A stretch of DNA of 64,000 nt from Ligustrum vulgare (Eukaryota > Streptophyta > Magnoliopsida > Lamiales > Oleaceae), in the NCBI GenBank assembly GCA_963555705.1, contig OY743187.1:14770133-14834132 (forward strand). Direction: 5' to 3'. The position numbers and the translations under genes were made by a program. Positions 12,271 to 24,300 of this stretch are shown in pieces; the first letter of the stretch is position 1; each line of letters begins with the position of its first letter. A model generated the notes under the pieces. That model saw only the letters and a list, made by a program, of their open reading frames with translations, was not told the DNA's origin and made no database searches.

Positions 12271-12526
12271 TTGGCCACCTAAGGTTTAAGAATATTGCAA
12301 TTGACTCTCCTAACTTAAGGATTGCTTTATTCTAAAGTTTTGAATTCTACAATTCAAATCCTAAAGTCAAATATAGATGCAAATCAATGGATTTCAGTTT
12401 CAAATCTTGGTACATCGGAATCTTTTGAGAGATATAATATTCGAAAGTAAGTTAGTTGAAGCAACATGTTGCCAAAGCAACCTCTCTTGTGGATATTAAT
12501 TAACTTTGAATATTATATGGTATTTG

Positions 12527-12925
12527 TGTGTGTGTTATTCATTGCGGATATTGATCGGCCCAAAGGAAGGTCAATATTTGGCTCGAATTTCACATGCACC
12601 TGTGGTGATAAACACGTGGCAATTATTTGGTTTAACGTGTGACCAATAAATCGATCCAAAGAAAGGTTTATTGGTTAACATGTCTTATTGCCAGTGTTTG
12701 ATCACTACACTAAGGGAAAATTAGGTGTTTGTGTGTTATTTCATGCGGATATTGATCGGCCCAAAGGAAGGTCAATATTTGGCCCGAATTTCACATGAAC
12801 TTGTGGTGATAAATACGTGACGGTTATTTGATTTTACGTGTGATCAATAAATCGGTCCAAAGAAAGGTTTGTTGGTTGACATCTCTTACTGTCAGTGTTT
12901 AATTACTACACCAAGAGTACCACTT
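12527..12925 (+). repeat. 201-bp tandem duplication in the copia leader
   Basis: The block containing GCGGATATTGATCGGCCCAA occurs at 12544 and again at 12745. The similarity continues through CCAAAGAAAGGTTT and CAGTGTTT. The two copies differ at perhaps one base in ten, so the duplication is older than the LTR divergence suggests for the insertion itself. Confidence 0.88.
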
Positions 12926-13169
12926 ACAAGTCAATATTTCTGTCCAAAGACTAAATATTGATGTTGTGCTAGGTATCTTGTGATGGGCCCTACCATTATT
13001 TGAAAATATGATTTGCATAATAAGGTATTTATGTGAGCTATTCTGTTTAAGTGTTCTCTATCAGTTTCAAATTCTGCTAGTAGTATATCTACAAGCTCAA
13101 ATTCAATCCCTATATTTATGGAATAAACTTCAAGGATCAAGACAAGAACATTAACTTTTCGTTGGCTGC

Positions 13170-13925
13170 ATGGATCTAGACCGTGTACTAAGGATTGAGC
13201 AACCTGCTCCTCTTACGGATGAAAGTTCACTAATCAAATGAGGAACTTTGAGAAGTGGGATTACTTAAATTACGTGAGTCTCATGATCATTAAGTGCGGC
13301 ATTCCGGAAGCCTTTAGTGGCATAATATCTGAGGAGGTAAATGATGCCAATGAATTCCTTACCGAAATTAAAAAACGTTTTGCGAAAAACGATAAGGCTG
13401 AAACAAGCACGCTTATGCAAAGCTTGATTTCAATGAAGTATAAAGGCAATGAAAAAATAAGGGAGTACATCATGTAGATGTCTCACACTGCTTCAAAACT
13501 TAAGGAACAAAAACTCGACTTGTCTAATGACTTGCTCGTGCATTTGATATTGATATCGCTTCCTGCACAATATAGTTAATTTAAGGTTAGTTATAACTGT
13601 CAAAGTAGAAATGGACTCTCAATGAGCTCATTTCATAGTGTGCAAGCTTCTTGCACAATTCAGTCAATTAAGGTCAGTTGTAACTATCAAAGGGAGAAAT
13701 GAACTCTAAATGAGCTCATTCTATTTTGTGTGCAAGAGGAAGAAAAGTTGAAGTAGGACAGAACTGAAAGTGTTCACTTGGAAAACACCTCTAAAGATAA
13801 GGGCAAGAAAACAAATAAAGAAAATAAAGTTGTAAAGGATTCAGAACAAAAGAAACCACATAAAGACATTAAGGATTGTTTCTTTTGTCATAACTCTGGA
13901 CATTTGAATAAAGATCATACATAAT
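13170..13925 (+). pseudogene. Copia gag, broken
   Basis: The frame starting at ATG 13170 (MDLDRVLRIEQPAPLTDESS) is the usual start of gag in this copia group, but it meets a TGA at 13239. The rest continues in another frame (13238-13477; RNFEKW and KRFAKNDKAETSTL motifs, UBN2-type gag). A stop near 13476 and a further local duplication of about 105 bp (13560-13740) follow. A zinc-knuckle remnant at 13875-13917 has CFFC and a His, but the last ligand is His in place of the usual Cys. The gag cannot be translated as one protein. Confidence 0.85.
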
Positions 13926-15895
13926 ACCAACTAAAGCAGCTACTAAAACACCTTATGAGCTTTTAACAGGCTTAAAGCTTAGTCTAAAGCATTTTTACAT
14001 TTGGGGATGTCCAGTAAGGCTAGGCTTTATAGGCCACATAAAGAAATTGGACTCCAAAACAGTCAGCAGCTACTTTATTGGTTATTCTGAGCGTTTAAGG
14101 GGCTATTAATTTTATGATCCCACACTTTAGTCAATTTTGAAACGGGAAATGCAACATTTTTTGAGGATGTTGAGTTTGGGGGAGAAATAAGGTTAGAGAT
14201 ATTGTCTTTAAGGAAGAAGTTGAGGAAGGATCGGTCTCGATTCTTATTGTTGCTTTTGACAATGTGCAAGTTTTTATGCATGTCATTGATCAAGAAGCAT
14301 ATTCGGAACCTCAACTAGACAATGTTGAAGAACCTCCCATCCAAAATAAGGTAAATTTCAGAAGTACAAACTCAACAACCTCAATAATTAAAGCCATTAA
14401 GGAGATCCACGAGAGAAAGAGAAAAATGCTATTCAGGCTAATTAAATAGTATTTTTCCAAGAACATAAGGAAAATAATGGAATGGTGGAAGATGATCCAA
14501 TCAATTCCATCAGGCCATGCAGGGTTCTAACTCTCAGAAGTTGATTGATGTCGTAAATAAGGAGTATAAGCATATGCAAGACAATAACATTTTAGATCTT
14601 TTCCTATTACCGGAAGGTACGAAGCCCATTGGTCTTAAATGGATTTTTAAACCAAGGGGGATTCTAAAGGTAATGTGGAAAGATATAAGGTTCGTCTTGT
14701 ATTTAAGGGCTTTACACAGAATGATGGCATTGATTATAAAGAGACTTTCTCTTCGGTTTCAATGAAAGACTCTTTCAGGAAAGTTAGGTTGTTGCACATT
14801 TTGACCTCGAGTTACATCAAATGGATACTAAGGTGGCGTTTCTCAATGGTGACATTGATGGGACGATATGGTTTGCAAATTAAAGAAATCCATTTATGTA
14901 CTCAAGCCAGCTTCTCGTTAAGGGTAATACAAATTTCATCAAGTAATTATCTCATTTGGTCTTGAGATTAATGTTGTTGATGGTTGTATGTATTACAAGT
15001 TCAGTGTGAGTAAGTGTATTTTCCTGATTTTGTATGTTGATTAGGAATTCAGATACACCGGGATTGTTCTCGAGGTATTCTTGAATTGTCACAAAATGGC
15101 TATATCGATAAAGTACTTAAGAGGTTTGGCATGCAAGACAGTAAATCAGGGGACAGCCCTATCGCTAAGGGAGACAAATTAGTCTCGACTAATGCCCAAA
15201 AAGTTATCTTGAAGTTAAAGAAATGCAGAGGATCCCATATAGTTAAGCTATAGAAAATCTGATGTATGCTCAAATTTGTATGCGTTCGGATATTGCATAC
15301 GTTATTGGGATACTAAGGAGATATTTAAGTAACCCTGGGATGGATCATTTGGAAAACAGTCAAACATGGGTTATAAGGTATTTAAAGAGAACAAAAGATT
15401 ACATGCTCACATACAGAAAATCGGATCAATTGGAGATCATATGGTATTATGATTTCGATTTTTACTAGATGCTAAGAAAGTAAAAGATCCACATAAGGCT
15501 ACATTTATCTGCTGGTTGGAGGAGCTATTTCCGGATGTAGTGCTTAACAGACACTTTAGCTTCTTTCACTTGGCAGCACAGTTGTAGCAATTTTGGGGGC
15601 ATCTAATTATGGAATATAGCTGCGAAATTTTGTCACTGGGCTGCATATTCTGTACGGTATAGAAAGACCACTAAAGTTATATTGTGACAATAACTCAGCA
15701 GATTTATATTCCAGTAACAACAGGAACTCAACTAAGTCAAAATTCATTGACATAAGTTCCTGGTTGTGAATGATACAGTTCAGAGTGGACACGTGTCAAT
15801 AAGAGCACATTGGGACAAACTCCATAATTGCGGATCCGCTTACTAAAGTATTACAACCCAAGGTCTTTCATGAGTACAATACTCATATGGGTGTT
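13922..15895 (+). pseudogene. Copia pol remnants (integrase tail, reverse transcriptase, RNase H)
   Basis: Right after the gag zinc knuckle the sequence jumps to the C-terminal part of the integrase region (TPYELLTGLKLSLKHFYIWG, 13950-14000). The aspartic protease and the integrase catalytic core are missing. Reverse transcriptase remnants follow: GTKPIGLKWIFK near 14611 and a KVRLVFKGFTQ block near 14680, in different frames. RNase H-side motifs follow: MRSDIAYVIGILRRYLSNPG near 15280 and the terminal GTNSIIADPLTK-like block near 15810-15850. Many stops and frameshifts interrupt it. The deletion appears to predate insertion because the ends and LTRs are well preserved. Confidence 0.85.
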
Positions 15896-16337
15896 GTATT
15901 TCTTAAGGATATTCGGTTTCAGTGGGAGTTTGTATTTTGGGTGCATTAGACACATTTATTGTCCTTTTGGATACAGTTTAAAGTTAAAGTTATTTACAGC
16001 TGTAAGGTTTCAGGTTTATTATCTCTGAACTCGTTTGAGGATGATCTCACTAAAGTTTGGACCAGTTGGAAATAGGCATGTTGAAGATCACATTACATGT
16101 AATTTCCATGCTACACATCCATACTTGATCCATGTCATTCAGTTATGTCGATATACGTGACCATTGAAGGTTTAGTTACGATTAATGTAGCGAAAGCCGC
16201 TTTGATCCTATGTTGATATGATTGATGGACCGGATTGTTTGGGGATGCATTCAATAATGATAGCAAAATTCTGAGTACTCATAAGGTTATGATTGATACA
16301 GAATTGTAAGGTTACACATATAGCCCAAGTGGGAGAT

Positions 16338-16793
16338 TGTAAGGATTTTAATCAATCGTGTGGGCTTATATGTGAATTATTGTGTATTGAATAAAAGACT
16401 ATCAATTTTGGTTAAGCCCATTTAAAGTGATCTAATAAGGATTTTATATATCGGGCTTTAATGCATCTAAAATAATGTGTGTGCTTTTATGTGTAGATAC
16501 CAGGCCATTACCTAATTCATGATGGGCCGAATTAGGTTAACTGGTAATTCAGTATATAAAGTCGGTTATGGTCCCTGAATCCTACGTACTGTTCATTCTG
16601 TCTGACATCCCATCATTAGAGAGAAAAATAAGGACTACATATTGATTTAGAAGATCCAAACACCGTAATCGTTCATCATGAATCACGTTTGATTAAGGTA
16701 CGCTTCCGCTTCAGTTATTTAATTCTTGATAATTCAGCATGATGATTTTGGATCCTAGATAAATAATTTATATGTGAAATAAATTATCTAACA
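16338..16793 (+). repeat. 3' LTR of the copia element
   Basis: 456 bp, the same ends as the 5' LTR, preceded by AAGTGGGAGA as polypurine tract and followed by the TTTGA target duplication. Confidence 0.93.
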
Positions 16794-16798
16794 TTTGA

Positions 16799-18672
16799 TA
16801 GTCTCATTTTCATTGGAAAAGAATTGGTTTCCACCCTTTTTTTTTTCTCATCTTGCCTTGTTTGATTGCATAAAAATTCTAGGCAATTGGTTTTCCATTC
16901 ATTTCCCTCACGCGCGAGTTTTCTAACTTTTCAGTGCATTGATTTTCAATGCCATGTAGTTGGTTTTATTTTCCTGTCAAAAATTTTAATCATTTTTATC
17001 ACGTTTGATCATTTTTGTTATTACTAATTGATTTATTTTTTTCTTTTTAAAATTGACGTTATTATTATTATCAAGTATAAATGTGTGAAAAAATAAAAAA
17101 AAATGTAAAAAAGTATTTATTAGTGTGAAGTCTAATTAATCATAAATACAATTTGAGGCCCCTTCTAATGTTAGGCCTGAGGCATATGCCTCCCTCGTCT
17201 TTGACCGAAAATGAGCCCAGGCCCTTCTTCTAGGGATTTTTTTTAGAGAATGTGTAATTTTAAAGTAAGAATTTTTTTTTAATTTACATACAAAATATTT
17301 TATTGTGTAAATTTGTGATTGAAAATGAGTGTTTGTTTGGTGGAGAAATTGGAGAACTTTTAGAATGTATGGTTGAAATGTTATTGAAAAGTGTGTAAAG
17401 TGATGAATTCCATAGAAATATATTGTTAAAAATAAATTTGGGGAGAATGTTGAAATTTTTTTCTTAACCAAACATGGCCTAAAATTATATCTGTTTGGTA
17501 ACACTGTTTGATTTATAAACTTGTTTATTTATGATTTTGATGTAAAAAGTAATGATTGGAAATTGGAGAGAGAAAATATGTGTGGTTAAAAAATGATTTG
17601 AAAAATTGTGTTGTTTATAAACATGTTTATAAACAAAAAAAAAAAAAAAATCTTTACCAAACGGAGGCTTAGTTGTTTGAACTTCTCTTTTTTTTTATTT
17701 TTTTTCCAACTTATGACAAGCATATTTACACGATGTATTACGAGTCATCGACTCCATTAGAATTATTCGCTTGCAAAAACGTTCTCTTATTTTTTGACAG
17801 TCCCACAAATCAGATAAGATATTATTTTGAAATAAATGGATAATTGTTGGATTCACCACCTTACAAAGTTCCACGTGTACTTCAATGATTGTCCTGACTT
17901 AGGGTCCATTTCCACTGTTTTTTCGGATTGTGATGATTGGAGTTTGGACGGCATACTTCATTATCTGTTCTTTAAACTATTCGCGATTTAATTTATAAAC
18001 AACGTAATATCTTAAATTACATAATCACATGTTTTACTGCAAAAAAAAAAAAAAATTCTATTTATAAATCAATTGAACGCAACGGAACAAACAGGTACAA
18101 CCAATCATCCCTCATCCAATGATTACACCACTAGTGTCCTAGTGGTTCAAATTGTCTCCATGTCATTTTTTAGATTTGTCAATATCAACATCTCTCTCAT
18201 TCTCAATTTTATCATTTCACTAGTTGAAGCGAGTACGTTACATGTACGGTCCCATTAGGATACGTATGTTATTGTATTTTTATTTTATTAATTTACAATG
18301 TGATTAACGCTATAAGCATAATTCATGACAAATAGTTTGAAAAATTTGCTCTTACCAATTTGATGCAAAATTGGTGATTTTGAACTTAAATGAACATTGA
18401 TTCGAGCAAGTGAAGATCATTCGGGGTTGCAGTAAATTTTAACTACAAGAAGTGTTGGAGCAGTTGCATGAAATTCACGAGTTTAGAGAGGTAAAATTTG
18501 AGAACTAAATCATAACTTATAGAAACTTACAAATAATCAATACGTCATGAATTTGAAAACTAAATTGTACTTTGCAATATTGGAAGGACGAAGATAAATG
18601 AATTAGGAAAAGTTGGGGACTAAAGTGATCTTTTTGAAAGTTGAAAGAATAAAAATAATAAAAGATGACATT
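16799..18672. other. Non-coding stretch with repeat fragments
   Basis: 16800-17100 continues a dispersed repeat that the copia element split; it resembles 2150-2310 in inverse orientation. 17490-17650 (TTTGGTAACACTGTTTGATT and the TTGTGTTGTTTATAAAC block) resembles parts of the 670-bp repeat at 3.6-5.6 kb and 46.3 kb. I see no gene. Confidence 0.5.
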
Positions 18673-18677
18673 CATAT

Positions 18678-19419
18678 TGATGAGAATTTAGGGAGTCAAT
18701 CGAGTCAAAACCAAATAAGTCAACCCTCTATTAGAATACCGGTGGGGTCCATGACAAGATCCAAGGCTAAAGAGGTCCAATAGTCGATGGCGGGACTCAT
18801 TTTCAAGCTCCGAAATCAAGTCCACATGGAAGAGAGCAAGATCGAGGTCAATTGCCTAAGTTTGGAAGCTCTGGACATTTCGGTCGACCGAAAGTCACTT
18901 CGGTCGACCGAAACTCTGCAGGATTTTGAGACATAGCTTCAGGCGGGTTCAGCTGAGCTCTGTACGACCGAAAGTTCTATTTCGGTCGACCAGGTGTTCG
19001 ACCGAAAGTTTCCCGAATGTACATACGGGGTTTTTTGTGCAATTTCGCAAACTTCTTGTTTTTTTCACTTTGTATATTTTTTGTAAAGTTACAAACCCTA
19101 ATGAGTTTTTTGGGACATTGAAGACTCCATTGAGAGCATTTAAGAGAGGTAAATCCTTTCTTCACTTGTAACTTTTCTTGGAATATTACTTCAACTTGTA
19201 TATTGAGAGTTTATCTTGTGTATTGGTTGTTGTTGTTTATTCCACAAATCTTGGTATTTGTCTTAATCTCTCCATTGGGTTAGGGTTAACTTTCCTTAGA
19301 ATTTTGGTTGTGTTAAACTTGGGTCAAGATTCTTCATTTATTACATTTTTTAGCTTTCTTGGGTTGATACAAAATTATTGTGGGAGTTTTTGGTTTAATC
19401 ACCAAAGGGGTTCACATCA
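18678..19419 (+). repeat. 5' LTR of the gypsy element
   Basis: 742 bp, TGATG to CATCA. It carries two full copies of the palindrome TTTCGGTCGACCGAAA or its 15-base core (18878-18893 and 18899-18913) and several half copies (TTCGACCGAAA) up to 19010. Confidence 0.92.
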
Positions 19420-19421
19420 TT

Positions 19422-19433
19422 TGGTATCAGAGC
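19422..19433 (+). promoter_or_regulatory. Primer-binding site, initiator Met tRNA
   Basis: TGGTATCAGAGC, two bases after the 5' LTR end, complementary to initiator Met tRNA. Confidence 0.92.
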
Positions 19434-20072
19434 TTGACTCTAAAATTGGTAGTCCTATCTTTACATTTATTGTTGTTGTTCTTGATAGTCAAAAAAAAAA
19501 AAAAACAACGAAAATTACAAAAAAAAATTGGGGGAAATTTATTTGCCCATGAATATTTCATGATTCCTAAATATTGGGCATTGTTGTTATTACTAATTTG
19601 AAAGTTTGTTGGGATACATTTGAACAAACACTTGAAAATCCTAAACTAGTCAAGTTTACATCCTAAGTGTTTGACAAAATGTTTCAAAGAGTGTTTTCAT
19701 ATTGAAACCTACCATTCAACTACCAAACACATTCCTAATTGAATTCCTTGTGTCTTACCTCAAGTTATTGTGACTATACCCTTGAAAATCTTATTGGTCT
19801 AGTTCAATTCCTTACTTCCTTGTATAATAGCAAGCAACTAAATTCTACTTGCTATTGTGTCAATCCTTCCTTTGCTTCCTTTATTGTTTGTGAAATTTAT
19901 GCTACACAAGAATTGAATTCTCAATTTGGTTGAATTACGTTCCTTGGAAAGTTTGGGTAAGAAAGTGAGGAGTGGTAAAAGGCAAGAGTGGTAAGCTCAT
20001 TAGAGGGAAAAGCCTAATTGAGTGAAACACGAGCAAACATAATTTGTGAGGACACTTGCACACTTACACTCC
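19434..20072 (+). other. Untranslated leader of the gypsy element
   Basis: Non-coding sequence between the primer site and the gag ATG. It includes an A-run at 19491-19505; short open frames here have no family resemblance. Confidence 0.7.
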
Positions 20073-21332
20073 ATGGCTAATACACATACTTCGAGTGGAC
20101 AAGATTCTAATGCACAAACTCAAGAGTTGAGGGATATGATACAAGCTCTCACGGTTACCATGACGGATATGGGGGGAAGATTGGAGGGGAGGTTAGCAAG
20201 GTTGGAGACTAGGAGGGAAGCTCCACCCCCAAGGGATGATAATGTTAGGAGGGGTGATAGGAGAAGGCCTAGAGATGAGTATGAGGATGATGATATTGAC
20301 GATGATGAATTGGAGAGTGAAGGAGGTAGTGACCAAAATTGGAACATGGGTAGGAATAGAGGAGGTAGGAATGTGAGGGGAGTTGGTCGAGGTCATGGGA
20401 GGAACCCTAGGGGTAGGGATGGAGTGGATAGTAATCTTGGTAGTATCAAGATGAAAATTCATTCTTTCCATGGGAAGAGTGATCCGGATGCCTATTTAGA
20501 ATGGGAGAGGAAGATGGAATTGATCTTTGAATGTCATAGGTACTCCGAGGATAAAAAGGTTAAGTTAGCGGTAGTGGAGTTTACCGACTATGCCTTAGCT
20601 TGGTGGGATAATTTATTACTCACTAGGAGAAGGAATTTAGAGGGTAGTGTGGATACTTGGGGTGAATTGAAGAGCCTTATGAGAAAAAGATTTGTACCAA
20701 GTCACTACTATAGGGGGCTCTATCAAAGACTACAAACTCTTACTCAAGGAACAAAAGGGGTTGAAGATTATTACAAGGAGTTGGAGAAAGCTTTGATGAG
20801 GGCCGACATAGAGGAGGATAGAGAAGCCACTATGGCTCGATTTATGAGTGGGTTGAATAGGGAGATAGCCAATGTGGTTGAATTACACCATTATGTTGAG
20901 ATGGAGGAGTTGGTACACATGGCTATTAAAGTGGAGGCTCAATTGAAGAAGAAGGAGCAATTTAAAAGAAAGGGACAAGAAAAATTCTTGGGAGGTCCTA
21001 GTTCCAATTGGAAGTCTAAGTGGGGGAGTGAAAATGTTGATAAGGCACCACTTAAGGACAATATTGAAACCTCTAAGGGAAAAGAAGTTAGCTTCGTCAA
21101 GGATAAACCAAAGGTTGTTCCTACCACATCTAGGAGTCGGGATATAGAATACTTCAAGTGTAGAGGACGGGGGCATTATGCTCGAGAGTGCCCTAACAAT
21201 AGGGTGATGATTATTAAAATGGGGAGTGGTACTCGAAAGATGAAGAGGACGAAGAGGGGGTGCCATGTAGAGGAGAAAGTGATGGCGAGGAAGAAGATGT
21301 GGAGGGAATTGTTAGTCCACCCAAGTCTTTAG
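20073..21332 (+). pseudogene. Gypsy gag (capsid/nucleocapsid), 3' end frameshifted
   Basis: I start it at the ATG 20073 (MANTHTSSGQ). An acidic/Arg-Gly-rich N-terminal part (residues 60-125) is followed by a Retrotrans_gag-type core (DPDAYLEWERKMELIFECHR, then ALAWWDNL and MRKRFVPSHYYRGLYQRLQ). A zinc knuckle follows near 21145, in which the first ligand is Tyr (TAC) in place of the usual Cys (CFKC becomes YFKC). Downstream of about 21215 a frameshift moves the reading into the wrong frame, ending at 21332; the correct continuation is in the frame of 21260-21541. The gag core is otherwise open, so inactivation may be fairly recent. Confidence 0.88.
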
Positions 21333-24300
21333 TCACCATTAGGTCTCTCAACACCCAAGCCAAGGTGGATGAGGCGGCTAAGCGAAGGGAGAATATCTTC
21401 CATACTAGGTGTCTTGTGAAGGACAAAGCGTGTAGTTTCATCATTGATGGGGGAAGTTGCACCAATGTAGTTAGCACTAGTATGGTAGAGAGGTTGGTAT
21501 TACCTTTAATGCCACATCCTAGTCCTTATAAGTTACAATAGTTGAGTGATTATGGTGAGTTGAAGGTAAGCAAGCAAGTATTACTTACTTTCAACATAGG
21601 GACCTATGAGGATCAAGTCCTTTGTGATGTGGTGCCCATGAAAGCTACACATATATTATTGGGGAGGCCATGGCAATATGATAGGAGGGTATTACATGAT
21701 GGTAGAAAAAATAGGTATAGCTTCCAAATGAATGGAAAACCCGTAACACTCCTACCTTTGAATCCGAAAGAAGTTTACAAGGACCAATTGAAACTCAAGA
21801 GGGAGGAGGAGGAGGAGAAAGAAAGAAAGAAGAAAAAAAAAGTTGGAGTTGAGTGGGGGACAAAAAGAAAGTGAAAAAAAAAGAGGGGAAAAAATAGTGA
21901 GAAAAAAATGAGGGGATGCAAGAAAAAAGAAAGAGAGCAAAAGAAATTGAGAAAAGAATGAATTTTTATGCGAGAAAAGGTGATGTGGAGAGAGCTTTAA
22001 AAGAAAATTATTCTATTCTTTTGATGGTGTATAAGGAGTCCCTCCTTACACTTGACGACCCTCACACTTCCCTCCCCACTTTAGCTACTTCTTTGTTGAA
22101 GGAGTTCGAGGATGTCTTCCCGGAGGAGATGCCTAGTGGGCTCCCACCCATTAGAGGCATCGAGCATCAAATTGATTTCATCCCCGGAGCCGTCATTCCA
22201 AATAGATCGGCATACCGAAGCAACCCAGAGGAGACCAAGGAACTCTAAAAACAAGTTGAGGAGTTGATGAGTAAAGGATATGTTCGTGAGAGCATGAGTC
22301 CTTGTGCCGTTCCCGTGATACTAGTGCCCAAGAAGAATGGAACCTTCAGAATGTGCGTCGATTGCCGAGCCATTAACAACATAACGGTAAAGTATCGACA
22401 CCCCATTCCTAGGTTAGATGATATGCTAGATGAGTTGCATGGTTCTTGCATTTTTAGTAAAATTGACTTGAGAAGTGGATACCACCAAATTAGGATGAGA
22501 GAAGGAGATGAATGAAAAACCGCTTTTAAAACTAAATATGGGTTATATGAGTGGTTGGTTATGCCCTTCGGTCTCACTAATGCACCGAGCACTTTTATGA
22601 GATTAATAAACCATGTTTTGCGTGCATTCATTGGGAAATTTGTGGTAGTTTACTCCGATGATATTTTGATTTATAGCAAAAATTTGAATGAGCATATTGA
22701 ACACTTGAGAAGTGTACTTGTGGTTTTGAAAGAAGAACAATTGTATGCTAACCTTAACAAGTGTAATTTTTGCATGGAGAGTGTGGTCTTTCTTGGATTT
22801 GTAGTTAGTACTAAGGAAATAGAGGTCGATGAGGAGAAGATTAAAGCCATTAAGGAATGGCCCACTCCTACAAATGTCACCGAGGTAAGAAGCTTCCACG
22901 GGATAGCTAGTTTTTACCGTCGTTTTGTCAAGGATTTTAGCACACTAGCTTCACCACTTACCGAGGTTGTCAAAAAGCATGTTGGGTTTAAATGGGGGGA
23001 GGCGTAAGAAAAGGCATTTAAAGAAATAAAGAACAAATTGTGCACCGCCCCAATTTTATCCTTGCCTAATTTTGATAAAACTTTTGAGATTGAATGTGAT
23101 GCTTCAGGCACAGGTATTGGAGCAATTTTGATGCAGGAGAAAAGGCCGATTGCCTACTTTAGCGAGAAGCTCAGTGGAGCCGCCCTGAACTACCCCACCT
23201 ATGACAAGGAGCTCTATGCGTTGGTGAGATCGTTAGAAACATGGCACCACTACTTGTGGCCTAGAGAGTTCGTCATCCACACAGACCATGAGTCATTGAA
23301 GACTTGAAGGGGCAAGGGAAGTTGAGCAAGAGGCATGCCAAATGGGTGGAGTACGTGGAAACTTTTCCCTATGTCATCAAATACAAACAAGGTAAGGAGA
23401 ATGTGGTAGCCGACGCCCTTTCTCAAAGGTATGCTCTTATTACTACCTTGAGTGCTAAATTGTTGGGTTTTGAGAGCATTAAGGACTTGTATGCGCATGA
23501 TGCGGATTTTGCTAATATATTTATATCATGTGAGAGGGTTGGATTTGGTAAGTATTATAGGCATGAGGGGTTTTTGTTTAGAGAAGGTAAACTTTGTGTG
23601 CCAAATTGCTCATTGAGGGAGTTGATGGTAAGGGAGGCCCATGGCTGGGGATTAATGGGTCACTTTTGGGTAAGGAGAACCTTGGAAATCTTACAAGAAC
23701 ATTTCTTTTGGCCTAAAATTAGTAGAGACGTTGGGAGAATTTGTTCTAGGTGCATAACTTGTAGAAAGGCCAAGTCCAAGGTAGAACCACATGGATTATA
23801 TACACCCCTACCTGTCCCTAGTGAACCTTTGACGGAAATTTCTATGGACTTCATTTTAGGATTGCCTAGGTCAAAAAAAAGGTAGTGATTCCATCTTCGT
23901 GGTTGTAGATAGGTTTAGTAAAATGGCGCATTTCCTTGCTTGTCATAAAACCAATGATGCCATTCATATAGCCGACCTATTCTTTAGGGAAATAGTGCGA
24001 CTCCATGGGGTTCCTAAGAGCATTGTGTCGGATATGGACGTTAAATTCCTTAGCCACTTTTGGAAGGTCTTGTGGGGGAAATTGGGAACTAAACTTTTGT
24101 TTTCAACAACTTGTCATCCCCAAACCGATGGTCAAACTGAGGTGGTTAATAGAACTTTAACACAACTTCTTCGCACCGTCCTTAAGGGAAACCTAAAGAA
24201 TTGGGAAGAGTGTTTACCTTTTGTTGAATTTGCATATAATCGAAGTGTTCATTCTACTACTTCTTTTTCTCCATTCGAGATTGTTTATGGTTTTTACCCT

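Larger units (their letters stand above)
10431..16793 (+). mobile_element. Ty1/copia LTR retrotransposon, structurally complete ends, defective interior
   Basis: The 5' LTR (10431-10885) and 3' LTR (16338-16793) start TGTAAGGATT and end TCTAACA. The target duplication is a perfect TTTGA (10426-10430 and 16794-16798). A Met-tRNA primer site follows the 5' LTR and a purine-rich tract (GTGGGAGA) precedes the 3' LTR. By eye the LTRs differ at about 17 of 455 positions. The interior has a 2.3-kb leader with tandem repeats, a broken gag, and reverse transcriptase/RNase H remnants. Protease and the integrase core are absent. A second family member enters from the right edge of the window. Confidence 0.93.

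Noticed and set aside
19178..19552. 124-codon frame repeated at 25205
   Set aside because: Both lie in the LTR ends of the gypsy element; the shared sequence is the LTR and not a gene family.
20120..21477. Antisense frames opposite gypsy gag and protease
   Set aside because: Shadows of the real plus-strand frames; Ser/Pro-rich low-complexity products.
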